The position numbers and the translations under genes were made by a program. This document shows, in pieces, positions 24,952 to 32,879 of a stretch of DNA of 43,337 bases; positions within the stretch are counted from its first letter, which is position 1; each line of letters starts with the position of its first letter. The notes beneath the pieces are model-generated. The model did no database searches. It was not told the DNA's origin and saw only the letters and a list, made by a program, of their open reading frames with translations. Source of the stretch: Natrinema limicola JCM 13563 (GTDB lineage Archaea; Halobacteriota; Halobacteria; Halobacteriales; Natrialbaceae); contig NZ_AOIT01000050.1 of NCBI RefSeq assembly GCF_000337475.1, forward strand, positions 10,807-54,143, given 5' to 3'.

Positions 24952-27054
24952 GTGAGTTCTCGAGTCCCCGCCCTCGCGTTCGTCGTCGTGCTCGTCTGTA
25001 GTCTGCCGGCCGGCGTCGGTGCCCTCGAGCCGGCACAGGCGGCTGCACCCACTGACTCTGCTGTCGCTGATTCCGGCGGGGAACTGGCTGCGAGTTCCAG
25101 CGAGACACTGGTATCGGTCGGAACGAACGTTGGTTCGGCGACCACATCCAGCGCCGACGTGTTCGACCGCACGACCGTTCTCAGACATCGCCCCGACGAC
25201 CCCGACGTGTTCGAGACGGAGACGACGTTTCACGTCCCCGGTGCTGTCACCGAGTTCGAGATCGAACTCCAACAGGGTGCGACCGTCGAATCGGTGACGG
25301 GGCTCGAGCGGACGGGCGAGCGGACCTACGCGTGGACCGGCACGACTGACGAACCAGCGATCCGCTATACGATGCCGGCCGATCGGCGAGGCGGGAGCGA
25401 CGGGACACGCACGTCGGAGACGGGATACACGTTCGTCGATACAGGCGACTGGGGGATCGTCGCGGTGCCATCGCTCAACGTTTCCCTTCGACGGACCGAC
25501 CCGGTTGGCATCGAGGAGACGGTGACCGTCGACGGGCCGGGTGCGACCGGCGGCGACATCGCCGTCTTCGGTCCGGTGACGACCTACGAGCGAACGACCG
25601 ACGGCGGGACGATCCGGCTGGTCGTCCCCAACGTGGCACGGCTCGAGGAGTCGCCGGACGCGATCCTGACGGCGCTGGCGGACGCACGCGACCGACTCGA
25701 GGTCGGAATGCGACGCGACGAGGTGGTCGTGATCGCAGCGCCAACCGGGGCCGACTGGGGGCCACGCGGGATTCAGTACGGCCGCGCCGACGCGTGGGTC
25801 GTCGCCGACGCCGAGCTCGACGAGCCGAACCCGGCCTGGCTTCACGAGTACGTCCACGTCCGGCAGCGCTTCTCGAATGCGGCGACCGACACCACGCCGA
25901 AGACGGCGTGGCTCATCGAAGCCCAGGCCGACTACTACGCAGGCCTGCTCGCCTTCGAGTACGGTAGCACTGACTTCGACGACTTCAGCGTCCTCCTCGA
26001 GCGCGGCGAGCGATCGCCATACGCCGACGGAGTGCTGGTCGATCGCTCGACGTGGGCGGATCCGAAGACGGACTACGCAAAGGGAGCACTCGTCTACGGC
26101 GAGCTCGATCGCCGACTGCGGCTCGCGACCGACGGCGACCGGACGCTCGAGGATGTCTTCCGCGCGTTGAACACCCAGGAGGGCCGAATCACCGAGGCCG
26201 ACTTCCTGCAAACGCTTGCGGAGTACGGCGGGGCCGACGTTCGGGCCGCTGCCGAACGATACACGCGAACCACGGCGACGCCCGAGATGTGGACCCGGAG
26301 CCAGCACGCGGCGGCCTTCGACCAGCCGGTCGCGGATTTCGAGTCCGAGTTAGAAATGGACTCACTCGAGGTGGCGGGCCGGGAGTGGCCACGGTGGAAC
26401 GCCTCGGGGTCGACGGGAACCACCGGTGAATCTGGTGGTGTGATCGCAGTCCCGGCCGGCGAACCGGTGTCGCTGCCGGTCACGGTCGAGAACGTCGGCA
26501 GCCGAGACGGGACGTACGACGCGACGCTGCAGGTTGATGGCCGGCCGGTCGACATCCGCCGGGGTCGACTCACAGCCGGCGAGACGGCACAGCACCACCT
26601 CTCGTGGACGCCCGCCGAGCCTGGCGCGTATACGCTTCGCGTCGGCTCCGACCGGCTGACCGCCGTCGTTCGCTCGGAAGCGAGCGTGACCGTCACCGAC
26701 CTACACGTTTCGCCCGAGCGCGTCGATCCCGGCGAGCCGGTGACGGTGACTGCGACGGTCGAGGCTGCCGACGAGCGCCCGGCAGCGGCCGCCCTCGAGT
26801 TCCGGACCGTCGAGGGTGTCGTTGCCGAGCGACCAGTGGCGCTTCGGGTCGGCGACTCGACGACGATCGAGGCGGATCTTCGGTTCGACGAGGTGGGCCG
26901 ATATCAGATCGCTGTCGGTGACCGAACCGCTACCGCGCCCGTTGGCAGCGGCCCGGCAGCAGCGATCGAGACGGTGCCCGGGTTCGGGATTCCGGCGGCG
27001 CTCGTCGCGGTCGCGATGCTCTTCATCGTCGCAGTGCGATCGCGCCAGTACTGA
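24952..27054 (+). CDS. Exported gluzincin-like (M1/MA-type) protein with PGF-CTERM anchor
   Basis: The 700-aa surface protein has a GTG start and a signal peptide (about 1-30, VVVLVCSLPAGVGAL). A beta-rich region (60-190) is followed by a metallopeptidase-like core with HEYVH (298-302) and, 20 residues on, the third ligand Glu323 in WLIEAQADYYAG, which parallels the M1 pattern WLNEGFAEYY. A CARDB-type beta sandwich (about 500-590) and a second Ig-like domain (about 595-670) come next. The end is a PGF-CTERM signal: PGFG (676-679), hydrophobic helix, basic tail RSRQY, processed by archaeosortase A. HExxH plus Glu suggests zinc binding, but the substrate is unknown. It converges with the H-NOX-like gene. 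Confidence 0.82.
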   Translation: MSSRVPALAFVVVLVCSLPAGVGALEPAQAAAPTDSAVADSGGELAASSSETLVSVGTNVGSATTSSADVFDRTTVLRHRPDDPDVFETETTFHVPGAVTEFEIELQQGATVESVTGLERTGERTYAWTGTTDEPAIRYTMPADRRGGSDGTRTSETGYTFVDTGDWGIVAVPSLNVSLRRTDPVGIEETVTVDGPGATGGDIAVFGPVTTYERTTDGGTIRLVVPNVARLEESPDAILTALADARDRLEVGMRRDEVVVIAAPTGADWGPRGIQYGRADAWVVADAELDEPNPAWLHEYVHVRQRFSNAATDTTPKTAWLIEAQADYYAGLLAFEYGSTDFDDFSVLLERGERSPYADGVLVDRSTWADPKTDYAKGALVYGELDRRLRLATDGDRTLEDVFRALNTQEGRITEADFLQTLAEYGGADVRAAAERYTRTTATPEMWTRSQHAAAFDQPVADFESELEMDSLEVAGREWPRWNASGSTGTTGESGGVIAVPAGEPVSLPVTVENVGSRDGTYDATLQVDGRPVDIRRGRLTAGETAQHHLSWTPAEPGAYTLRVGSDRLTAVVRSEASVTVTDLHVSPERVDPGEPVTVTATVEAADERPAAAALEFRTVEGVVAERPVALRVGDSTTIEADLRFDEVGRYQIAVGDRTATAPVGSGPAAAIETVPGFGIPAALVAVAMLFIVAVRSRQY

Positions 27055-27092
27055 CGGGAAGCAATCGGTGGCTCCGAGTCCGTGTCTCGGCG

Positions 27093-27632
27093 CTACTCGA
27101 GGTCAACCCGGAACCGACATGCGTCGGCTCCGTAGTCGACACAGGCTGTTTCGGTGACGGTCGTGTCGCCGTCGAACGCGGCGACGACCCCTTCGAGAAT
27201 CCCGTGGGCCATGCCACAGTAGGTGGTATCGCGGTGAGTCTCGTACGTGACGACCCCGTGATCGGACTCGAGACAAGCGGAAATCGCAGGCAGCGACGTG
27301 TCGTCCGTGGCGGTTTCGATATCGCTGTAGACATCGTCGAGTTCGGCGAGTAGCTCCGTCGCCGTCCAGTCGCGGCTGACGTGGGCGCTAAACGTCGAGA
27401 GGAGTTCAGGCGCGAGTGTGCGGCCGACGTCGCGTTCGATCGCACGCCTGTCCTGGGTGGCCATCCCCGACAGCGTCTCGAGGATGGCGTCGATCTCGGC
27501 GTCGTCGTAGTAGCTGACGGGAAGGTACAGCGTCGGCTCGAGGCCGGCCCGGTCGACGATCGTGTCCCAGGTCTCGTCGTCGGTTCGGTCGACGACGTAC
27601 TCCTTGAGGGTCTTGTGGACGAGTCCGTGCAT
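27093..27632 (-). CDS. H-NOX-like (HNOB) protein with Tyr in place of the proximal His
   Basis: The 179-aa protein starts MHGLVHKTLKEYVVDRTDDE, the classic H-NOX opening, followed by TWDTIVDRAGLEPTLYLPVS. The C-terminal half aligns with H-NOX: LAELDDVYSDIET, SLPAISACLES, VVTYETHRDTT and GMAHGILEGVVAAF. Canonical H-NOX binds heme through His102 (LDNLHxRV) and holds the propionates with YxSxR. Here the His position is Tyr102, Pro115 is kept, and the YxSxR motif is YETHR (Tyr130, Thr132, Arg134). H-NOX proteins sense NO or O2; with Tyr, heme could be bound differently or not at all. The start at 27632 is chosen because it gives the family N-terminus. It lies 101 bp after prs, behind its own dyad. 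Confidence 0.85.
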   Translation of the reverse strand: MHGLVHKTLKEYVVDRTDDETWDTIVDRAGLEPTLYLPVSYYDDAEIDAILETLSGMATQDRRAIERDVGRTLAPELLSTFSAHVSRDWTATELLAELDDVYSDIETATDDTSLPAISACLESDHGVVTYETHRDTTYCGMAHGILEGVVAAFDGDTTVTETACVDYGADACRFRVDLE

Positions 27633-27660
27633 TGATCTGTTCTTCCAGCTGTCGTCGCAG

Positions 27661-27698
27661 TTCACACAGGCGCATCGAATTGTGTGAAACGTTAACGT
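27661..27698. promoter_or_regulatory. Dyad TTCACACA-N12-TGTGTGAA plus adjacent palindrome, upstream of the H-NOX-like gene
   Basis: A perfect 8-bp inverted repeat (27661-27668 and 27681-27688) is followed directly by the 10-bp palindrome ACGTTAACGT (27689-27698). The pair lies 29-66 nt before the start codon of the H-NOX-like gene on the reverse strand. GTTAACG could be the TATA element, which would put the start of RNA inside the dyad, a place typical of a repressor operator. Confidence 0.55.
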
Positions 27699-27733
27699 CT
27701 AAGCCAGGTGCGGGCGAGTACTTAACCGTTTGC

Positions 27734-28591
27734 TTACAGGTACGACGCGAGCGCCGGTGCGACCGAGACGGTGCTGACGCCGCGCTCGATGGTGTCGGTG
27801 CCGTAGATCGCTTCGACGCCGGCCCGCGAGAGCTTCGTGACGGCGTTGCGAGCCAGCAGCGGGTGGACGCAGGTGATAAAGACGCGGCCGACCGATCGCT
27901 CCCGGAGGACGCCGACGGCTTCGCTCATCGTCGAGCCCGTCGCGATGATGTCGTCGACGACGACGACGTCGCGGTCGGCTACGTCGACGTCGCTTGGCGT
28001 GATCTCGACTTCGGTGCCGGAGTGGCGAACCTTCTCGAAGTAGTCGGTCTCGCCCGTGCCGTAGGCGTCGCAGACCGTTTCGGCGAGGTCGATCGCGCCT
28101 GCGTCGGGCGAGAGGAACACTGGATCCGCGAGGTCGTCGGGCAGTGGCTCGGCCAGTCGGCCCGCAGCGTCGACGGCCGTCGCCGTCGGCTCGAAGAACT
28201 CACAAACCGCCTCCTCGTGGGGATCGACGGTCAGCACGCGGTCTGCGCCGGTTGAAATCGCCCGCGCCATCGCACGCGCGGAGATGGGATGACCCGGTTC
28301 GAACGCCTTGTCCTGGCGGCCATAGCCCATGTACGGCAGAACGGTGACGACCTCCTCGACGCCAGCCTCGCGGACGGCATCCTGCAACTGAAGTACCTCG
28401 AGGTGGGCGTCGCTCGAGACGGTCGAGGCGACGATGATTGCCCGATCGGGCTCTGCGTCGGCGACGCCGGGGGCGGCCGCGAGCAGTTCGCCGTCGGGGA
28501 ACCGATCGTACTCGACGGCGGCGAGCGGTTCCTCGAGTTCGCGAGCGAGTGCTGCGGCGAGTGCCTGAGACGTGGATCCACTGACGATCAT
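27734..28591 (-). CDS. prs: Ribose-phosphate diphosphokinase (PRPP synthetase)
   Basis: The 285-aa enzyme makes PRPP from ribose 5-phosphate and ATP, feeding purine, pyrimidine and histidine synthesis. MIVSGSTSQALAAALARELE and EYDRFPDGE open the chain; VVTVLPYMGYGRQDKAFEPG is the ATP-binding flexible loop region, and VVVVDDIIATGSTM is the ribose-5-phosphate/PRPP-binding loop. This is the short archaeal class. ATG at 28591 is preferred over GTG at 28603 because a TATA-like box lies 23-29 nt upstream and the protein then starts with the family N-terminus. The ATG overlaps the TGA stop of a preceding short lipoprotein-like ORF. Confidence 0.96.
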   Translation of the reverse strand: MIVSGSTSQALAAALARELEEPLAAVEYDRFPDGELLAAAPGVADAEPDRAIIVASTVSSDAHLEVLQLQDAVREAGVEEVVTVLPYMGYGRQDKAFEPGHPISARAMARAISTGADRVLTVDPHEEAVCEFFEPTATAVDAAGRLAEPLPDDLADPVFLSPDAGAIDLAETVCDAYGTGETDYFEKVRHSGTEVEITPSDVDVADRDVVVVDDIIATGSTMSEAVGVLRERSVGRVFITCVHPLLARNAVTKLSRAGVEAIYGTDTIERGVSTVSVAPALASYL

Positions 28592-28788
28592 AGTCGGTGG
28601 CACACTCCGGGGGCTAAACCAGCTTTCGTTCTGTGTTGCGGTCGCCCCTCGAGCACGTCGGCTTCGTCGGTCGGTACGAGTCCGTCGGTTCCATCCGTTT
28701 TATCGCCGCTGCCCGTACAGCCGGCGACAGCACCGGTACAGACGGTACCGGTCGCAGCCAGCAGCCGTCGTCGTGAGCGATCGCTCAT
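28588..28788 (-). pseudogene. Truncated Tat-lipoprotein ORF running into prs
   Basis: This 66-codon ORF begins MSDRSRRRLLAATGTVCTGA and has a Tat motif (RRR, 6-8) and lipobox VAGC (Cys24), followed by an acidic Gly/Asp/Thr linker as in real haloarchaeal lipoproteins. After about residue 48 the chain becomes basic and unusual for a halophile (GRPQHRTKAGLAPG) and coincides with the prs promoter. Its TGA overlaps the prs ATG (ATGA). A TATA-like GTATACAAG (about 28823-28831, reverse strand) precedes it. The best reading is a lipoprotein gene truncated by deletion; a genuine small lipoprotein coupled to prs is the alternative. Confidence 0.5.
28614..28620 (-). promoter_or_regulatory. TATA-like box of prs
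   Basis: GGTTTAG on the reverse strand lies 23-29 nt before the prs start codon at 28591, giving a leaderless mRNA. It sits inside the C-terminal codons of the lipoprotein-like ORF. Confidence 0.5.
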
Positions 28789-28905
28789 TTATTGACCGCC
28801 GTCTTTCAGTATCGTTAACTCTTGTATACTCCGTCTCCGTGCGATCTGGAATGCAACGCTCGCGTGTCGGTCTCCGGTACCGCTGCGAGAACCAACGGGG
28901 TGGGT

Positions 28906-29781
28906 CTACTGCCGCTCCGGTCGCACGGCGAGCCCCGACACGTCCCTGACGCCCAGCGCTCGCGTTCGCCACTCCCCATCGCTCCACGCGAGGAACGTCC
29001 CCTCGTCCGTGACGGCGTAGGTCGTCTCGCCGTAGCCGACGCCGACGATCTGCTCGCTCGAGCCGTCGATCGCGTGCCACTCGTCGGCGACGAACTCGTA
29101 GACGCCGTCTGTGGCGACCGCGTGGGCGCGGACGAGCTCGCCCCGCTCCGAGCGCGGATCCGCGGCGACGGTCTCGAACGGCCCCTCCAGGACGGTCATC
29201 CAGCCGTTGCCGAGTTTGTAGAGCCCGTCCGCGGTGGCCGCGAGTGGCACACCGGCAGCCGAGACGTCACGCACGTCCGACAACCCAGCGTGTTCGAGCC
29301 CGTCGTCGCTGACTCGATACACGCCGTCGGCCGTGCCCACGAGATCGCCGTCGATCGCTCGCACCGCTGTCTCGAGGCCGTCCGAAAGCGTCGTCCACTC
29401 GTCGGCCCCGGCTGTGCGACGCGCGACGCGACCGTCCGGCCCGGCTGCGAGCACGTCGTCGCCATCGAAGCCGACGGCGACCGCCGGGCCGAAGCCGGTC
29501 TCGACGAACGACTCGTCGTCGGCCACGACCGGCGTGTCACCCTCACGGTCGGACGTGGATTCCGCCTCGAGTCCGAGTATGCGAACGTCGTCGTCCGTCG
29601 CGACGGCGATGGCGTCGGGGCTGGCTGCGACGTCTCGAGCACCACAGCGTTCACAGAGGCCGAATTCGCCAACTGTGTCACCGGCGACCCGGACGCGAAC
29701 GACGCCCATCGCGCTTGCGACGTAGGCCGTGATCGCCCCTTGCCGATCGCCGTAGACGCGTTTTTCCTCGATCGATTGCAT
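28906..29781 (-). CDS. Beta-propeller protein, HVO_0234-like
   Basis: The 291-aa protein opens MQSIEEKRVYGDRQGAITAY and holds about six degenerate repeats of a beta-propeller type: AVATDDDVRILGL, VLAAGPDGRVARRT, VGTADGVYRVSDDG, LAATADGLYKLGNG, AVATDGVYEFVADEWH and YAVTDEGTFLAWSDGEWR. The CERCGARD segment near residue 43 has a CxxC that could hold metal. It resembles the haloarchaeal family named after HVO_0234 of Haloferax volcanii. No reaction is known; a scaffold or binding role is likely for such a fold. It is divergent from glmM, with a palindromic repeat in between, and precedes the prs region on the same strand. Confidence 0.82.
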   Translation of the reverse strand: MQSIEEKRVYGDRQGAITAYVASAMGVVRVRVAGDTVGEFGLCERCGARDVAASPDAIAVATDDDVRILGLEAESTSDREGDTPVVADDESFVETGFGPAVAVGFDGDDVLAAGPDGRVARRTAGADEWTTLSDGLETAVRAIDGDLVGTADGVYRVSDDGLEHAGLSDVRDVSAAGVPLAATADGLYKLGNGWMTVLEGPFETVAADPRSERGELVRAHAVATDGVYEFVADEWHAIDGSSEQIVGVGYGETTYAVTDEGTFLAWSDGEWRTRALGVRDVSGLAVRPERQ

Positions 29782-29821
29782 ACAGGAACGTGACAGGGAT
29801 GGCCCGAAAACGTTCCGCCCT

Positions 29822-29906
29822 CATATGGACGACTATCAGTTCGCGCCGACACGCCCCAATCCGCCATGTGGGTGCGCCGGGATCCAGTGACAGCAGCCCG
29901 GCTCAG
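29822..29906. repeat. Palindromic repeat, copy F
   Basis: The left arm is CATATGGACGACTATCAGTT, then CGCGCCGACACGCCC; the right arm on the reverse strand is CTGAGCCGGGCTGCTGTCAC, then TGGATCCCGGCGCACCC. Unlike copies A and E it lies between two divergent genes, in the promoter region of glmM and the beta-propeller gene. Confidence 0.65.
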
Positions 29907-29960
29907 TCTTCGGATCGAGTTGCGGAATCCCTTTGGGGAGTCCGCCCGGACTAACGCGTG

Positions 29961-31337
29961 ATGCAAGTCTTCGGATCGAGTGGGACGCGGGGCGTCGCCA
30001 ACGAAGAGCTGACGCCCGCGTTCGTCCTACGCGTCGCGAAAGCGGCGGGGACGACCTGGGGTGACGGCCACGGTGGGGACCGAGTCGCGATCGCTCGCGA
30101 CACGCGCTATACGGGGCGTATGCTGGCCGATGCGGCCGCCAGCGGGCTCGCGAGTACGGGTGCCGACGTCGACCGTCTCGGGGTCGTCCCCACGCCGGGG
30201 GCACAGGCCTACGCCGAACGCGAAGGGGTGCCGGTCGTGGTCATCACGGCCTCACACAACCCGCCCCAGTACAACGGCGTCAAACTCGTCGGCCCCGACG
30301 GCGTCGAACTCTCGGTGGCCGCGCTCGAGGAGATCGAGGAAACCCTGCTCGCCGAATCGTTTTCCGTCGCCTCGTGGGACGAGACGGGGCGCGTTCGCGA
30401 GATCGATGGCGTCGGCCGGGCCTATGTCGATGAACTGCTCGCGGCGACCGACCGAGAGACGATCGCCGACGCCGACCTCACCGTTGCACTCGATCCGGGC
30501 CACGGTGCGGGTTCATTGACGAGTCCCGAATTCTTCCGAAAACTGGGCTGTCGCGTCGTCACCGTCAACAGCCAGCCCGACGGCCACTTCCCCGGTCGCG
30601 ATCCCGAACCCGTCCCCGACAACCTCTCCGATCTGGGCCGTCTCGTTCGTGCGACCGACGCCGACGTTGGCATCGCCCACGACGGCGATGCCGACCGCGC
30701 CATCTTCTTCGACGAAGCCGGCGAGTACGTCGAGGGCGACGCGACGCTGGCCGCACTCGCAGCTGCCGAACTCGAGGTCGGCGACACGGCCGTCTCGGCG
30801 GTCAACGTCTCCCAGCGACTCGTCGACGTGGTCGACGACGTCGGGGCCGACCTCGAGCTCACCCCGATCGGCTCGACGAACATCATCACTCGCATTCAGG
30901 AACTCACGGCAAACGACAGCCACGTGCCGATCGCCGGCGAGGGCAACGGTGGAATCTTCTTCCCCGACTATCGGCTCTCGCGGGATGGTGCCTACACAGC
31001 CGCGCGATTCCTCGAGTTAGTTGCCGAGAAGCCGGTCAGCGAGCTCGTCGCGCCCTACGACGGCTACGTCAACGTCCGGCACAACGTCGAATACGAGTCG
31101 ACGGCCGAACGCGACGCGATGCTCGATGCGGCGGCCAACCAGGCCAACGCCGCCGACGCCGAGCTCAACACCCGCGACGGCTACCGACTGGATTACGGCG
31201 ACGCGTGGGTGCTCGCGCGTCCCTCCGGCACCGAACCGCTCGTCCGGATCTATGCCGAAGCCCGCGATGGAAACCGCGCCGAAGCCCTCGCCAGCGACAT
31301 GTACGAGGCGCTGGCTGCTGCGAAAGCCGACGCGTAA
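29961..31337 (+). CDS. glmM: Phosphoglucosamine mutase-type phosphohexomutase
   Basis: The 458-aa enzyme belongs to the alpha-D-phosphohexomutase family. It has the N-terminal MQVFGSSGTRGVANEELTPA, the phosphoserine loop TASHNPPQYNGVK (Ser98), the metal loop AHDGDADRAIFFD, the sugar-binding segment GEGNGGIFFPDYRLSRDGAY and the phosphate-binding end RPSGTEPLVRIYAEA. GlmM converts glucosamine 6-phosphate to the 1-phosphate for UDP-GlcNAc; archaeal members may also act on mannose or glucose phosphates, so the substrate is not certain. ATG at 29961 is preferred over GTG at 29958, which adds a single Met-like residue. Confidence 0.9.
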   Translation: MQVFGSSGTRGVANEELTPAFVLRVAKAAGTTWGDGHGGDRVAIARDTRYTGRMLADAAASGLASTGADVDRLGVVPTPGAQAYAEREGVPVVVITASHNPPQYNGVKLVGPDGVELSVAALEEIEETLLAESFSVASWDETGRVREIDGVGRAYVDELLAATDRETIADADLTVALDPGHGAGSLTSPEFFRKLGCRVVTVNSQPDGHFPGRDPEPVPDNLSDLGRLVRATDADVGIAHDGDADRAIFFDEAGEYVEGDATLAALAAAELEVGDTAVSAVNVSQRLVDVVDDVGADLELTPIGSTNIITRIQELTANDSHVPIAGEGNGGIFFPDYRLSRDGAYTAARFLELVAEKPVSELVAPYDGYVNVRHNVEYESTAERDAMLDAAANQANAADAELNTRDGYRLDYGDAWVLARPSGTEPLVRIYAEARDGNRAEALASDMYEALAAAKADA

Positions 31338-31377
31338 CGCCGGGCTCCGTTGCTCGTCCCTTCGAGTTCGACGCCAA

Positions 31378-32877
31378 TCACGACGAGGCCCACTCCCGAA
31401 GTTCGCCGTCGACGACGACTTCGTCCCCAACGTCGTCGAACGTCACACCGCCGTAGGCGACACGACTGTCAGGGCCGACGTAGATGCCTGCAGTACCACA
31501 GTCGGCCGCTCGAGCGGTCGTGAGCGTCGCGTCGACGTTTGCTCTGAATCGGAACGATTGATGATCCGCGCCCGTCGCAGTTACGCTACTCAATTTCAGG
31601 TCGGCCATGTCGTCGAAGATGATCGCGTTCGTAAACGGGCCGTCGACGGTGACGTTCGATATCGCAGCGCCGTCGAAGCCGGCCGCGTACAGCCCCGAGC
31701 CGCCGGCGATGTCGCTGTCGGTGGTTCTGATCGTGACGTTATTGATCGTCAACCCCTGACGGCCGTCTTCGATTTCTCCCAGCGTGATCCCCCGTGCGTT
31801 CTCGAGACACGAGACCCGGTCGATCGTCAGATCCACGATCTGCTCGTCCGGATCGGCTCTGATCGCCGTATACTCACAGCCGGTGATCTGGCCGTCCGTG
31901 ATGGTGATCCCCTCGTTCGTCCCGCGGTGAAGGTGGACGCCGTAGTCGGGGTCGTTTGCCGGGTCGATCTCGAAGTTCGTGAGGGTACAGTCTCTGGTCG
32001 GCGTCCCGTCGTCCGCGACGAGCGCGTCGGCGCTGCCGTCCCAGACGCTGTTCCAGCTCGTATCCGGCTGTTGACTGTCGAACTGCACCGGCGCATCTGA
32101 CTCACCCTTGCCGCCGCGGGTTGCCCAGTAGCCGTCGACGACGACGTTTTTCGACGAGACGACGTCGATGTGGTGGTAGTGGATGCGGTCGCCGTAGATC
32201 CGCTCCAACCGAACGTTTTCCGCGTGGGCGGGCATGATCCCGGTCGACTCCGGCGAATCGATCCGGACGTTGCAGACCCCCCAGTTCGATGCCCCGTCGT
32301 AGCCCGGCTCGTCGTAGCCCATATTCGAGAGCAGCGCCCGTCCGTTCTCACCGTCGGGACGGATTCCGACGAGAACGGTCGAACGGCCAGCACCGAGGAC
32401 GATCGTGTCGTCACCGATCAGTGGCGTCCGCTCGAGCAGATAGCGCCCCGGCGGGAAGTACACGATCCCGCCGCCGGCGTCAGCGACATCCTCGAGGAGG
32501 TCGTGGACCGCCTGGCCGACTTCGGTCGTCCCGTCGCCTTCGATGCCGTGGGCCTCGACGTTCCACACGGGGGTCTTTTCGGTGCGAGCGTGAGTGAGCT
32601 GGACTGCCTCGAAGTGGCTCGTTCCCGGAACTGGCTGCTCGGCACTTCCGCGACCGCTGAAGTACACCCAGTCGTCGCTCGCGACGTCCCAGCGCCAGGT
32701 AATTCCTTGATCGGTCGCGTGATACAGTTCGTCGTCGTACTCGCCGGTTGCCGGTCGCTCGCTGATCGGCCCGCGGACGATCGCGTGCTCGTCGATCGCC
32801 TCGACTGCGTCGGTGTGGTCCCACTGTTCGCCCTGCTCGTACGTCCCCAGTCCGAGACGCGGTGTGTGATCGACCAT
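31378..32877 (-). CDS. Right-handed beta-helix (pectate-lyase-3/GH28-related) protein
   Basis: The 499-aa protein begins MVDHTPRLGLGTYEQGEQWD and has an N-terminal module (about 1-100) with ATDQGITWRWDVASDDWVYF and PVPGTSHFEAVQ, reminiscent of head parts of phage tailspikes. Then comes VEAHGIEGDGTTEVGQAVHD and GGGIVYFPPGRYLLERTPLI, the standard opening of the Pectate_lyase_3 beta-helix, followed by repeated helix turns through residue 480. Proteins of this kind cut or bind polysaccharides, or serve as trimeric adhesins. No signal peptide is found on it, although a 45-aa lipoprotein ORF ends 2 bp upstream. The catalytic residues cannot be set from sequence. Expected to be extracellular if exported. 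Confidence 0.8.
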   Translation of the reverse strand: MVDHTPRLGLGTYEQGEQWDHTDAVEAIDEHAIVRGPISERPATGEYDDELYHATDQGITWRWDVASDDWVYFSGRGSAEQPVPGTSHFEAVQLTHARTEKTPVWNVEAHGIEGDGTTEVGQAVHDLLEDVADAGGGIVYFPPGRYLLERTPLIGDDTIVLGAGRSTVLVGIRPDGENGRALLSNMGYDEPGYDGASNWGVCNVRIDSPESTGIMPAHAENVRLERIYGDRIHYHHIDVVSSKNVVVDGYWATRGGKGESDAPVQFDSQQPDTSWNSVWDGSADALVADDGTPTRDCTLTNFEIDPANDPDYGVHLHRGTNEGITITDGQITGCEYTAIRADPDEQIVDLTIDRVSCLENARGITLGEIEDGRQGLTINNVTIRTTDSDIAGGSGLYAAGFDGAAISNVTVDGPFTNAIIFDDMADLKLSSVTATGADHQSFRFRANVDATLTTARAADCGTAGIYVGPDSRVAYGGVTFDDVGDEVVVDGELREWASS

Positions 32878-32879
32878 GT

